DNA from: Lysinimonas soli
Lineage (GTDB): Bacteria; Actinomycetota; Actinomycetes; Actinomycetales; Microbacteriaceae
Reading direction: 5' to 3'
NCBI RefSeq assembly: GCF_042655435.1
Contig: NZ_JBHSMG010000003.1
Location: 186,001 to 250,000 of the forward strand
DNA length: 64,000 nucleotides
Part shown: in pieces, positions 1-7,723 of the stretch
How the letters are laid out: every line of letters begins with the position of its first letter
Position numbering within the stretch: the first letter of the stretch is position 1
The notes under the pieces: model-generated
What the model saw: only the letters and a program-made list of their open reading frames with translations
What the model was told of the DNA's origin: nothing
The model's database searches: none
Position numbers and translations under genes: made by a program

Positions 1-321
1 CCAGCCCTCCCACTGCCGTTCGGCGAGGTAGACCGCTGCGGCGGGAACCGTCGTGACACCGTCGCGCAGCTCGGCCGGGTCCAGCCCGGCGGTCTTCATG
101 CTGTGAGCGCAGGCGTGAACCTGCACTCCGTCGAGCACCGTGTCGATCCCGAGCCGCCGGGTTCCGGCGACCGTGAGGCCCTCGACGGCCGGACCCTGCA
201 CGACATAGTGCACGTCGGCGTCGGGCAGCAGCTCGCCGAGTCGACGGCTGATGTGCGCGCCCGAGGCGACGTCGTCGGTGTCCCGCCCGTACACATGCAC
301 GATGACGTGCTTCGTCTCCAC
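1..321 (-). CDS. DsrE/DsrF-like family protein (3' end outside window)
   Basis: A 107-codon open frame that runs off the left edge. It begins at a GTG with a GGAGG ribosome site five bases upstream, 17 bases after the OsmC-like stop, so the two are probably co-transcribed. The translation starts METKHVIVHVYGRD and continues with an alternating strand/helix pattern (ELLPDADVHYVVQGPAVEGL, then VQVHACAHSMKTAG) typical of small DsrE/DsrF-like sulfur-relay or intracellular-sulfur-oxidation proteins. The single Cys in HACAHSM sits where many DsrE-like proteins carry their functional cysteine. Proteins of this family bind or shuttle persulfide sulfur, but the role here is inferred only from fold-like pattern and from the thiol-redox neighbours. 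Confidence 0.6.
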   Translation of the reverse strand, partial: METKHVIVHVYGRDTDDVASGAHISRRLGELLPDADVHYVVQGPAVEGLTVAGTRRLGIDTVLDGVQVHACAHSMKTAGLDPAELRDGVTTVPAAAVYLAERQWEGW

Positions 322-337
322 CGGTTCCTCCAGCCGA

Positions 338-775
338 TCAGCGCGGATGCCCGCTCGGAGAGACTGCCACGACCGTCCCGTCGACCGCGCACACCGCCGC
401 GAGCGTGTTGTAGACCGTGCCGAACTTGCGCAGATTCCTGTGCACCAGCTCGAGGCGGTGTGCGGGCTCTGCGGTGGTGATCCGCAGCTCGTAGCCGATC
501 TCGGTGAAGCGGGGTGGGACATCCTGACGGCGGGCGACGACCTCCACCTCGGCGCTGTCGTAGTGGAAGTCGAGCAACTGGCCGGCGCGCTCCAGGTTCT
601 TGAGCAGGCAGGCCGAGAACGCGGCGGCGAGCAGCTCCGCCGGGCCCGGCAGCCCGGACGGTTCGGATGCCCAGCTCCGATCGAAGCGGACCGTCTCGGC
701 GCCGAACTCGGCCTCCGCGACGCCGGGCAGCGTGGTGTGCGCGTGGACCGTGTAGCTGGTGGGGGCCGTCTCCAT
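338..775 (-). CDS. OsmC-like family protein
   Basis: A 145-aa protein starting METAPTSYTV. It has the OsmC/Ohr layout: an N-terminal beta region, then a helix with a cysteine in AAFSACLLKNLE, and a second cysteine near the C-terminus in NTLAAVCAVDG. In OsmC/Ohr enzymes these two cysteines form the peroxidatic/resolving pair that reduces organic hydroperoxides. I chose the ATG at 775 because the upstream part of the longer frame overlaps the divergent mycoredoxin gene and its promoter. It is followed by the DsrE-like gene and faces a mycoredoxin, which fits a thiol-stress group. A more exact OsmC subfamily is not assigned. Confidence 0.85.
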   Translation of the reverse strand: METAPTSYTVHAHTTLPGVAEAEFGAETVRFDRSWASEPSGLPGPAELLAAAFSACLLKNLERAGQLLDFHYDSAEVEVVARRQDVPPRFTEIGYELRITTAEPAHRLELVHRNLRKFGTVYNTLAAVCAVDGTVVAVSPSGHPR

Positions 776-837
776 GCAGCGCAGCCTAGGTCCGAGCCGG
801 CGGATCGCGTGAGGACCTTGGGCCCGCGGGTCGGTCG

Positions 838-843
838 TAATAT
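838..843 (+). promoter_or_regulatory. -10 element, probable leaderless promoter of the mycoredoxin gene
   Basis: TAATAT lies six bases before the ATG at 850, so transcription would start at or near the A of the start codon. No ribosome-binding site is visible. Leaderless starts of this form are common in actinobacteria. No convincing -35 box is present. Confidence 0.5.
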
Positions 844-849
844 CGTCGT

Positions 850-1119
850 ATGACTCTCGACATCCCGCAGTTCGAAAAAGTGACTCTGTTCGGTACGGCC
901 ACCTGTGCGGATTGCCTCCGGTCTCGAGCCGAGCTCTCACGTCTGGGCGTCGAGTACGACGACATCGACATCGCCGCCGACGGCGACGCGGCCGAGCTGG
1001 CGCAGGCGATCAGTGGCCGCACGAGCACGCCGGTCATCGTCTTCCCCGACGGCGAGCACCTCGTCGAGCCGAGCAACGACGAACTCGGAGCCAAGCTGCG
1101 GTCGCTCGCGATCGTCTAG
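850..1119 (+). CDS. Glutaredoxin-like protein (mycoredoxin type)
   Basis: An 89-aa thioredoxin-fold protein. The redox motif is CADC at about residues 18-21 (FGTATCADCLRSR) and the cis-proline loop is TPVIVF. Length and arrangement match actinobacterial mycoredoxins, which reduce mycothiol-mixed disulfides, although classical Mrx1 has CGYC. The gene is divergent from the OsmC-like gene with only 74 bases between them, and appears to start leaderless. It ends at a strong bidirectional terminator shared with the convergent BVMO gene. Confidence 0.85.
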   Translation: MTLDIPQFEKVTLFGTATCADCLRSRAELSRLGVEYDDIDIAADGDAAELAQAISGRTSTPVIVFPDGEHLVEPSNDELGAKLRSLAIV

Positions 1120-1136
1120 AACGCGAACCGCGACGA

Positions 1137-1169
1137 CGAAGGGCCCGTCCTCACCGGACGGGCCCTTCG
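1137..1169. terminator. Bidirectional intrinsic terminator
   Basis: Perfect 13-bp stem (CGAAGGGCCCGTC and its complement) with a 7-base loop between the convergent mycoredoxin and BVMO genes. There is no long T-run, as is usual in high-GC actinobacteria. Confidence 0.8.
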
Positions 1170-1180
1170 TGCGCGAGTGC

Positions 1181-2806
1181 CTAGGCCGTGACCGAGCTGC
1201 CGGCGAGGAACGACGCGTATCCCGACTCGGCTGCCTGGCGGCAGAACTCCTGGTAGACCTGGCCGCCGCCCATGTAGACCTGGAACTCCAGCGGTTTGCC
1301 CGGGATGTTCGCGCCCATGAACCACGCCTTGGCCTTCATCCCCTCGGAGGCCATGACCGTGGCGTTCCCGGCCCGAACGACCTCCTCGGCCCACCACTGC
1401 TCCGATTCGGGCGTCGCCTCGAGGCGCTCGATGTCGTTCTCCTGCGCCCACTTGAGCGCGTTCTGCAGCCACTGCGCCCCGAGCTGGATCGGCACGATCA
1501 GGTTCGAGTACGGGGTCTGGGGACCGAGCGACATGAAGAAGTTCGGGAAGCCGTTGACCGAGATGCCCAGGTTGGAGCGAAGACCCTCCGTTGCCCACTT
1601 CTCGCGGAGCGTCAGCCCGTCGCGGCCGACGATGTCGATGAAGGTCAGGGTGCCGGTCATCGCATCGAAGCCGGTGGCGAAGATGATGACGTCGAGCTCG
1701 TAGACCGTGTCGCCGATCTTCACGCCCTCGGGCGTGATCTCCGAGATCGGCGTGGTCTTCGCGTCGACGAGCGTGACGTTGTCGCGGTTGAACGCGGCGT
1801 AGTAGCCGTGCCCGGTCGGGATGCGCTTCCCGTTGAACGAGTAGTCGCGCGGGCTGAGCAGTTCCGCCGTCGCCGGGTCCTTCACGATCTCGCGGATCTT
1901 CGAGCGGATGAACTCGGAGGCGAGTTCGCTCGACGCGTGGTCGGTCGCCAGGTCGTTGAACGTCTCGTTGGCGAAGTGGAAGCCGCCTTCGTTCCACTTG
2001 CTCTCGAAGATGCGCCGGCGCTCCTCCTCGTCCACCTCCTGCGCACCATGGGGTGCCGGCACCATGTCGACGCCGAACGGGTGCGCGGCGGCGCGCTCGT
2101 AGATCTCGTCGTAGTGGTCGCGCACGTACTGCATCTGCTCCGGTGTGACGGCTTCGTTCGTCGTCTCGACGATGTAGTTCGGCTGTCGCTGGAACACGAC
2201 GAGCTCCCCGACCTCCGGGGCGATGGTCGGCAGGATCTGGATGCCCGAGGCGCCGAGACCGATGAGCCCGACGCGCTTGCCCCGCAGGTCGACGCCCTGG
2301 CGGGGCCAGCGCGCGGCGTGGTACTTCTCACCGCGGAAGGTCTCGATGCCCGGGATGTTCGGCCACACCGGCTGGGACAGCACGCCCATCCCGCTCACCA
2401 GGTACTTCGCGCTGAGGGTCTCCCCGTCGGTCGACGTCACGCGCCATACGTTGTCGACCTCGTCGTAGACCGCCCGCTCGATCCGGGTGTTCAGCTTGAT
2501 GTCCTTGCGGAGGTCGAGTCGATCGGCGACGAAGTTCAGGTACGCGAGCACCTCCTCGCCGTTGGGGTAGCGCTGGGTCCAGGTCCACTCCTCGCGAACC
2601 TCCTTCGAGAACGAGAACGAGTAGTAGCTGAACTCGCTGTCGGTGCGGACCCCGGGGTAGTTGTTGATCCACCAGGTTCCGCCGATCCCGTTGGCACCGT
2701 CGACGACGAGGGTCGACATGCCGATCTCGCGCAGATGGTGCAGCAGTGCCAGGCCGGAGAAGCCGGCGCCGATGACGATGGCGTCGTAGTCGGTTCGGGT
2801 CGTCAT
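1181..2806 (-). CDS. Flavin-containing Baeyer-Villiger monooxygenase
   Basis: A 541-aa type I BVMO. It has the FAD-binding GAGFSG at 13-18, the upstream GG..W..YPG..D pattern at 42-56, the class fingerprint FRGEKYHAARWP at 157-168, and the NADPH-binding GLGASG at 183-188. Type I BVMOs insert oxygen next to a carbonyl and turn cyclic ketones into lactones; the length and sequence style are those of cyclohexanone, cyclopentadecanone or monoterpene-ketone monooxygenases. The start at 2806 was preferred over the ATG at 2824 because the ribosome site GAAAGGA lies between them. It is transcribed away from a 140-bp gap that carries a regulatory element also found before the esterase gene at 15257. 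The exact substrate is unknown. Confidence 0.93.
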   Translation of the reverse strand: MTTRTDYDAIVIGAGFSGLALLHHLREIGMSTLVVDGANGIGGTWWINNYPGVRTDSEFSYYSFSFSKEVREEWTWTQRYPNGEEVLAYLNFVADRLDLRKDIKLNTRIERAVYDEVDNVWRVTSTDGETLSAKYLVSGMGVLSQPVWPNIPGIETFRGEKYHAARWPRQGVDLRGKRVGLIGLGASGIQILPTIAPEVGELVVFQRQPNYIVETTNEAVTPEQMQYVRDHYDEIYERAAAHPFGVDMVPAPHGAQEVDEEERRRIFESKWNEGGFHFANETFNDLATDHASSELASEFIRSKIREIVKDPATAELLSPRDYSFNGKRIPTGHGYYAAFNRDNVTLVDAKTTPISEITPEGVKIGDTVYELDVIIFATGFDAMTGTLTFIDIVGRDGLTLREKWATEGLRSNLGISVNGFPNFFMSLGPQTPYSNLIVPIQLGAQWLQNALKWAQENDIERLEATPESEQWWAEEVVRAGNATVMASEGMKAKAWFMGANIPGKPLEFQVYMGGGQVYQEFCRQAAESGYASFLAGSSVTA

Positions 2807-2898
2807 GGGCAATCCTTTCGTCATCGACGACCGTCGTCGGTCATCGAAAGATCATGTTCGGATCAGGATGACGCCCGCGAATGCCCGGCAGGGGCGTT

Positions 2899-2925
2899 GT
2901 CGCAGAATGACGCATCGCCGTCTCA
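2899..2925 (-). promoter_or_regulatory. Shared regulatory element, copy A (upstream of BVMO)
   Basis: Read on the minus strand: TGAGAC, 3 bases, GATG, 1 base, GTCATT, 1 base, TGCGAC. The same blocks with the same spacing occur at 15164-15190 before the esterase gene. TGAGAC and TGCGAC start 21 bp apart, which is two helical turns. It lies 93 bases before the BVMO start. It is a candidate site for the AcoR-like activator encoded at 7724. Confidence 0.6.
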
Positions 2926-2946
2926 CAGTGAGGCGGATCGGCGCGG

Positions 2947-3894
2947 TCAGGCCCGCGGGCGCGGTGCGGAATCGGCGCGCGCAGCGATGTCGAGCAGCTG
3001 CTCGTCGCGCCAGCGGACGCGCTCGTCCCACTGATCGAGGGGGAGCGCCGCCCGCCGTTGCCTCGTCACCTCGGCGACGAGTTCGGGGGTCCAGGGGTCG
3101 TGCTGTCCGCGCTCGGCCCCCATCCGCTCGTACGCCGGTCCCATCTTCTCGGCGTGCGACTCGATTCCTCCGCGGGTGTTCAGGTCAGAGGTCTCGAAGG
3201 GTCCGATCACGCCCCAGCGGCGACCCAGTCCGAGGCGGACGATCGTGTCGATGTCGTCGACGGTGGCGACGCCGTCACGGACGAGGCAGTACGCCTCGCG
3301 CAGCAGCGCGCCCTGGAGCCGATTGAAGACGAAGCCCTCGACCTCCCGGCGCACACGGACGGTCGTCAGCCCGGCCCGGCGGTAGATCGACTCCGCCGTC
3401 GCCACGATGTCGTTGCTCGTCGCGGGGGAGGGGACCACTTCGATGACGGGGAGCAGATACGGCGGGTTGCCCGGATGCCCCACGAGCGTCCGCTCGGCGC
3501 CCGGGCCATCGCCGACAATGGCGCTCGCCGTGAGCGCCGAGCTCGAGGTCGCCAGGACGGTATGCGGCCCGCTCGCGGCGGCCAGTTCGGCGAAGAGCTC
3601 GCGTTTCAGCTCCAGACGCTCGGGCGCGCACTCCTGCACCAGGATCGCCCCGTCGACCGCCTCGGCGATCGATGCTGCGGTGGTCACGCGGGCCGCGAGT
3701 TCCTCCGGCGGCTCGTCGAGCAGTCCGTGCGAGGCGAGGAGCTCCAAGCGGGCAGCGAGCTCGCCGAGGGCTCGCTCCAGCGCGTCGGGGAAGGGGTCGG
3801 TCAGACGCACCTCGAATCCGGCTCGGGCGAACAGCGCGCAGAATGCCACGCCGATGGAGCCGGCGCCGACGACCGCGACGCGCTCCCGGATCAC
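2947..3894 (-). CDS. 3-hydroxyacyl-CoA dehydrogenase family protein (lambda-crystallin-like)
   Basis: A 315-aa NAD-dependent dehydrogenase. The Rossmann motif GAGSIG is at about 10-15 and the family signature HPGNPPYLLPVIEVVPS is in the middle. The HP.NPPY.LP form is typical of the lambda-crystallin/L-gulonate 3-dehydrogenase/carnitine dehydrogenase branch rather than of the classical fatty-acid enzyme. The GTG start at 3894 overlaps the stop of the upstream alcohol dehydrogenase by four bases (GTGA), so it is the third gene of a translationally coupled operon. A likely role is oxidation of a hydroxy acid or hydroxyacyl-CoA late in the ketone pathway; the true substrate is not seen in the sequence. 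Confidence 0.85.
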   Translation of the reverse strand: MIRERVAVVGAGSIGVAFCALFARAGFEVRLTDPFPDALERALGELAARLELLASHGLLDEPPEELAARVTTAASIAEAVDGAILVQECAPERLELKRELFAELAAASGPHTVLATSSSALTASAIVGDGPGAERTLVGHPGNPPYLLPVIEVVPSPATSNDIVATAESIYRRAGLTTVRVRREVEGFVFNRLQGALLREAYCLVRDGVATVDDIDTIVRLGLGRRWGVIGPFETSDLNTRGGIESHAEKMGPAYERMGAERGQHDPWTPELVAEVTRQRRAALPLDQWDERVRWRDEQLLDIAARADSAPRPRA

Positions 3895-5138
3895 GTCTCG
3901 TCCCACCACGAGTGATCGGCGTCGTACCCGCGGCGCAGGATCTCGAGGATCGCGGCCTTGTCGAGTTCGCGCGGGTTGTTCGCCGTCAGGCGCGTCGCCA
4001 GGAGCGCCTGATCCGCCACGAAGTCGAACTGATCGGGCGTGAGGCCGAGGGCCTTCAGATCGGTCGGCGTTCCGATGGCGGCCAGGATCGCGTCGATCCG
4101 CTCGATCGCCAGGTGCGCCTGATCGAGCTCGCTCTGATCGGCGGTCGCGACGCCCAGGATGCGACCGAGCTCGGCGAACACCGCGACCCGCTGAGGCAGG
4201 TTGAACCGCATCACGTAGGGAAGCAGCGCACCGACTCCGAAGCCGTGGGCCGTATGCGTGAGAGCGCCGATCGGCGACTGGATGGCGTGGGCGGCCGCGG
4301 TGCCCGCCGTGTTGATCGCCATACCCGCGCAGAAGGCCGCGAGCATCGTGTCCGAGCGAGCCTGCAGGTCTCCCGGGTCGGCGGCGACGCGCTCGAGCGA
4401 GGTGGCCAGCAGCGACAGCCCGTGGGATGCGAAGACGTCGGTCAGCACGTTCTTGCCGACGTACAGCTTGGTGCGCAGCTCTTCGGGGTCGGGGTTCTTC
4501 GCCCGGTCGGTGAACGACTCGACGAGGTGGGAGAGGGCATCGGCGCCGGTCGCGGCGGTGAGCCCGGGAGGGCAGCTCAGCGTGAGTTCCGGATCGATGA
4601 CGGCGGCGTAGGGCTCCAGGAAGGGGCTGGCGACCCCGATCTTCATGCCGCGGTCGCCGTCGAAGACGACGGCGATGCACGTCACCTCGGCACCCGTGCC
4701 GCCGGTGGTCGGCACGGTGATCACCGGAAGACCCGGCCGGGGAACCTGGAACTCTCCGTAGTAGTCGCGCACCTCCGCCCGATGGGGAAGCACCACGGCG
4801 CTGACCTTGGCGAGGTCGAGGCAGCTGCCGCCGCCGATGCCGAGGACGGCGTCGACTCCGCTGTCGCCGAAGCGCTCGACGACGGCGAGGATGTTCTCGC
4901 GCGGCAGGTCGGGCTCGGCGTCCGAGTAGATGGAGACCCGGATGCCCTCGGCGGTCACCGCCTCGACGATCTCGATGAACTCCTGCGTCGTGGCCATGCG
5001 CGCATCCGTGGTGATCAGAAGGTGCGTCGCGACCTCCCGCACGATCTTCGGCAGCTGCCGACGCTGTCCTGGTCCGAAGAGAACCTGCTTGGGCTGGCGC
5101 AGCAGGCCCAGCCCGAGTTCGTTGGTGTTGACGTTCAT
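3891..5138 (-). CDS. Iron-containing alcohol dehydrogenase
   Basis: A 415-aa group III alcohol dehydrogenase. Visible family motifs are the dinucleotide-binding GIGGGSCLDLAK, then PTTGGTGAEVT, the metal-site segment GADALSHLVE, and the C-terminal THTAHGFG with its histidines. It overlaps the ALDH gene by ATGA and the downstream dehydrogenase by GTGA. Beside a BVMO and an aldehyde dehydrogenase, the expected job is oxidation of an omega-hydroxy acid released from an opened lactone to the aldehyde, analogous to ChnD in cyclohexanol degradation (although ChnD of Acinetobacter is a zinc enzyme). That assignment is inference. Confidence 0.9.
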   Translation of the reverse strand: MNVNTNELGLGLLRQPKQVLFGPGQRRQLPKIVREVATHLLITTDARMATTQEFIEIVEAVTAEGIRVSIYSDAEPDLPRENILAVVERFGDSGVDAVLGIGGGSCLDLAKVSAVVLPHRAEVRDYYGEFQVPRPGLPVITVPTTGGTGAEVTCIAVVFDGDRGMKIGVASPFLEPYAAVIDPELTLSCPPGLTAATGADALSHLVESFTDRAKNPDPEELRTKLYVGKNVLTDVFASHGLSLLATSLERVAADPGDLQARSDTMLAAFCAGMAINTAGTAAAHAIQSPIGALTHTAHGFGVGALLPYVMRFNLPQRVAVFAELGRILGVATADQSELDQAHLAIERIDAILAAIGTPTDLKALGLTPDQFDFVADQALLATRLTANNPRELDKAAILEILRRGYDADHSWWDET

Positions 5139-6631
5139 CGCTTCGTTCCCGTCGTCTCGTCGACCGTGATGGCCAGGTACTTGGGCTCGAGGAACTCGTA
5201 GATCCCGTCGTGCCCACCTTCGCGCCCGAGGCCGGAGGCTTTGATACCGCCGAAGGGGGCGGCGGGGTCGGCCATGATCCCGCGGTTGATCCCGACCATG
5301 CCGAACTCCAGGCGTTCGCTGGCGACGATCGCCGAGGAGATGTCCTCGGTGAAGAGGTAGGCGGCGAGCCCGTAGCCGGTGTCATTGGCGAAGCGGATGG
5401 CCTCCTCGGTCGAGTCGACCGTGTAGATCGTGGCGACCGGGGCGAAGAGCTCCTCGTTGGCGAGCGCGGGATCGGGGGCCGTGATCTTCAGCACCGTCGG
5501 CTCGTAGAAGTAGCCGGGGCCGGCGATCTCGCGGCCTCCCACGAGCAGCTCGGCACCCGACTCGACGAGATCCCCGACGAGCCGACCCAGTCGATCGCGT
5601 TGATCGGACGAGATGACGGGGCCCATGTCGACCGCGTCGAATCCGTCGCCCACGCGCAGGGCCCGGGTGGCCTCGACGAACTTCCGCGTGAACTCCTCGG
5701 CGATGGAGGAGTGCACGATGATCCGGTTCGCCGCGACGCAGGCCTGCCCCGCGTTGCGGAACTTGCAGATGATCGCCTGCCCGACGGCCAGGTCGATGTC
5801 GGCGTCCTCGAGGACGACGAAGGGGCCGTCGCCGCCGAGTTCCATCGAGGCGTTGGTGATGTTCTTCGCGGCCTGCTCGAGCAGGGTGCTTCCGACGCCG
5901 GTGGAGCCGGTGAAGCTCACCTTGCGCAGGCGCGGGTCCGCCATGATCGTCGACGAGATCCGCGCCGAGGAACGGGTGTGGATGAGGTTGACGACTCCCG
6001 GAGGGAACCCGGCGTCGTGCAGGGCCTCGACGAAGACGGCCGAGGTGAGCGGAGTCTCCTTGGCGGACTTCGTGATGACCGTGCAGCCCGCCGCGAGAGC
6101 GGCCCCGGCCTTGCGCGCGATCATGAGGAGCGGGAAGTTCCAGGGCGTGATGAGAAGGCTGGGCCCGACCGGTTGGTGGGTGGCGACCACGCGGTAGCCC
6201 CCCGTCGAGCCGGACGCGTACGTGCCGTGGAGGTGCGCGATCTGCTCCGCGTACCAGAGGAAGAAGTCGGCCGAGAGCTGGAACTCGCTGCGCGCTTCGG
6301 CGAGGGGCTTCCCGCTCTCGAGCACCATGATCTCGGCGATCGTCTCGGCGCGTTCCATCAGGAGGGCATGCGCCCGATGGAAGAGGTTGGCGCGCGCCCT
6401 CGGCCCCCAGGCACGCCAGTCGTCCTGTGCGGCGACCGCGGCCTCGAGCGCCGATCGCGCGTCGGCCTCTCCGCCGTCGGCCATCTCGGCGAGGATCTCG
6501 CCGTTCGCGGGGTTGACGACCGGGAAGGTGGACGGCGTCGAGCGCCATTCCCCGTCGATGTACAGGCCGGTTCGCACCGTGTGCGCGCGGAGGGTGACGG
6601 TCGCTGCGGTGCTGGTCGACAGAATGGTCAT
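5135..6631 (-). CDS. NAD(P)-dependent aldehyde dehydrogenase (semialdehyde dehydrogenase-like)
   Basis: A 498-aa ALDH superfamily enzyme. The catalytic Cys is in RNAGQACVAANR and the general-base Glu in SMELGGDGPF; TPWNFPLLM and FTGSTGVG are the usual cofactor-side motifs, and the C-terminal PFGGIKASGLGREGG is typical of succinate-semialdehyde dehydrogenases. I chose the ATG at 6631 because GGAGG lies eight bases upstream; the in-frame TTG at 6637 is too close to that site. It is the first gene of the ALDH-ADH-HADH operon and starts below a GntR-type operator. The expected role is oxidation of the aldehyde (6-oxohexanoate-like) to the dicarboxylic acid, as ChnE does. Confidence 0.92.
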   Translation of the reverse strand: MTILSTSTAATVTLRAHTVRTGLYIDGEWRSTPSTFPVVNPANGEILAEMADGGEADARSALEAAVAAQDDWRAWGPRARANLFHRAHALLMERAETIAEIMVLESGKPLAEARSEFQLSADFFLWYAEQIAHLHGTYASGSTGGYRVVATHQPVGPSLLITPWNFPLLMIARKAGAALAAGCTVITKSAKETPLTSAVFVEALHDAGFPPGVVNLIHTRSSARISSTIMADPRLRKVSFTGSTGVGSTLLEQAAKNITNASMELGGDGPFVVLEDADIDLAVGQAIICKFRNAGQACVAANRIIVHSSIAEEFTRKFVEATRALRVGDGFDAVDMGPVISSDQRDRLGRLVGDLVESGAELLVGGREIAGPGYFYEPTVLKITAPDPALANEELFAPVATIYTVDSTEEAIRFANDTGYGLAAYLFTEDISSAIVASERLEFGMVGINRGIMADPAAPFGGIKASGLGREGGHDGIYEFLEPKYLAITVDETTGTKR

Positions 6632-6694
6632 GGTCAAGGCCTCCTGGTTGCTCGCGATCAGTGCCGTGCTCGATCCGGCGTCGGCCCACTGTGT

Positions 6695-6711
6695 CGTAAT
6701 CTCGTATTACG
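6695..6711. promoter_or_regulatory. GntR/FCD-type operator, copy 1
   Basis: CGTAAT, 5 bases, ATTACG inverted repeat. Its right half contains TCGTATTACGG, close to the FadR/FCD consensus T.GT...AC.A. The 9-mer CGTATTACG recurs at 7543-7551 on the other side of the GntR gene. It sits 64 bases upstream of the ALDH start on the minus strand and 73 bases upstream of the GntR start. Confidence 0.6.
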
Positions 6712-6744
6712 GTACGGGACTCCAGGCGGCGGGAATCAGGTCGG

Positions 6745-6755
6745 CTCAAATTGAG
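6745..6755. promoter_or_regulatory. Palindrome CTCAAATTGAG in the aldh-gntR intergenic region
   Basis: An 11-bp odd palindrome followed by AC, AGAC, TGCGAC, so that TGAGAC and TGCGAC stand 10 bp apart (6752 and 6762). TCTCAATTTGAG, read on the minus strand, is repeated at 7574 on the plus strand. It may be a second kind of site for the AcoR-like regulator. Confidence 0.4.
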
Positions 6756-6783
6756 ACAGACTGCGACAAACGAGGAGGCATGG

Positions 6784-7503
6784 GTGTCAATCCAGCGTGG
6801 ATCGGTGCAGGGGGCGAGGGTCGAGCGTCACGCGGCGCCGTTGCGGCAGCAGGTGGTTCGAGCCATGCGTGAATCCATCCTGGAAGGCGAGTTGAGCCCG
6901 GGGGAACGGCTTCTCGAGAGCGCGCTCTGCGAGCGCTACGACGTGTCTCGCACGGTCATCCGCGAGGCCCTTCGCCAGCTGGAGTCGGAGAGCCTGATCA
7001 CGGTGCTGCCGAACCGCGGGCCGATCGTCACGGTCCTGCAGCAGCACGACATCGAGGCCCTCTACGACGTCCGTCGCGCCCTCGAGGGCCTCGCCGGCGA
7101 GCTGTTCGCCCGGAACGCATCCGACGACACCGCAGCGAGACTGCAGGAGCACCTGCGCGACATGGACGGGCTCTACCTGCACGGCACCGTCGAGACGCGT
7201 GAGCAGTCCAAGGAGGAGTTCTACCGGATCATGCTCGAGGGAGCGGGAAACGACGTGCTCGCCGCCTCCCTCACCGGCATCCACACCCGGATCGGACTGT
7301 TCCGGCGATACGCCTTCGTCGACGACACCCGGGTCTCGATGTCGATGGAGGAGTTGCGTCGCATCGTGCGCGCCATCGCGGTTCACCGTGATCCGGTCGA
7401 CGGACGGGCGGCCTGCGAGGAGCACATCCGGCTCGCCGGTCAGCTCGCCATCCTCGAGTACGGACGGCGGCAGCCGCACCCGGGGGCGCCGGCGCCCGAG
7501 TGA
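6784..7503 (+). CDS. GntR family transcriptional regulator, FCD (FadR) subfamily
   Basis: A 239-aa regulator. The N-terminal winged helix-turn-helix (ALCERYDVSRTVIREALRQL) is followed by an all-helical FCD effector domain with DVRRALEGLAGELFA and a C-terminal RAACEEHIRLA, whose Asp/His positions usually bind metal and carboxylate ligands. The GTG at 6784 was chosen because GAGGAGG ends five bases before it; an in-frame TTG at 6751 has no ribosome site. It is divergent from the ALDH operon and flanked on both sides by sites with CGTATTACG, so it probably represses the operon and its own or the next gene, with a pathway acid as inducer (inference). Confidence 0.92.
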   Translation: MSIQRGSVQGARVERHAAPLRQQVVRAMRESILEGELSPGERLLESALCERYDVSRTVIREALRQLESESLITVLPNRGPIVTVLQQHDIEALYDVRRALEGLAGELFARNASDDTAARLQEHLRDMDGLYLHGTVETREQSKEEFYRIMLEGAGNDVLAASLTGIHTRIGLFRRYAFVDDTRVSMSMEELRRIVRAIAVHRDPVDGRAACEEHIRLAGQLAILEYGRRQPHPGAPAPE

Positions 7504-7536
7504 CGATCGCCGAGTAGGGCGATTAGCGACTTTCAC

Positions 7537-7549
7537 TAATACCGTATTA
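7537..7549. promoter_or_regulatory. GntR/FCD-type operator, copy 2
   Basis: Perfect odd palindrome TAATAC-C-GTATTA located between gntR and the AcoR-like gene. It shares CGTATTACG with the site at 6703. The arrangement suggests that the GntR protein also controls the activator gene. Confidence 0.6.
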
Positions 7550-7573
7550 CGATGTGAGCGGCGCGGTCGGTGA

Positions 7574-7598
7574 TCTCAATTTGAGACCCAAGGGTCTC
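7574..7598. promoter_or_regulatory. Overlapping palindromes upstream of the AcoR-like gene
   Basis: TCTCAA-T-TTGAGA (7574-7586) overlaps GAGACCC-AA-GGGTCTC (7583-7598). The first shares 12 bases with the site at 6745. Position 130-150 bases before the start of the Fis-type regulator suggests autoregulation. Confidence 0.45.
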
Positions 7599-7723
7599 GA
7601 TGCGCGGGATTTGCCGTACCGTGACCTGCCACGGGTCTTGCATCCGCGGCGAACTCCCCTCAACGTCGAGGTAGTGCCGAATCGACGGCGAGGGTGCGGC
7701 GACATACCCTAGGAGCCCACTTC

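Noticed and set aside
2807..2946. Possible sigma-54 (-24/-12) promoter before the BVMO
   Set aside because: No GG-N10-GC pair in proper context, and the linked regulator lacks the sigma-54 contact motif.
905..3034. 709-codon open frame on the plus strand across the BVMO gene
   Set aside because: Antisense shadow: composition is Arg/Ala/Asp-rich low-complexity, while the minus frame has full BVMO motifs. The same applies to long frames opposite to many other genes here.
2947..5385. 812-codon minus frame that appears to extend the hydroxyacyl dehydrogenase far upstream
   Set aside because: Only the last 315 residues are protein-like; the upstream part is an out-of-frame reading of the ADH and ALDH genes. 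The GTG at 3894 is the real start.
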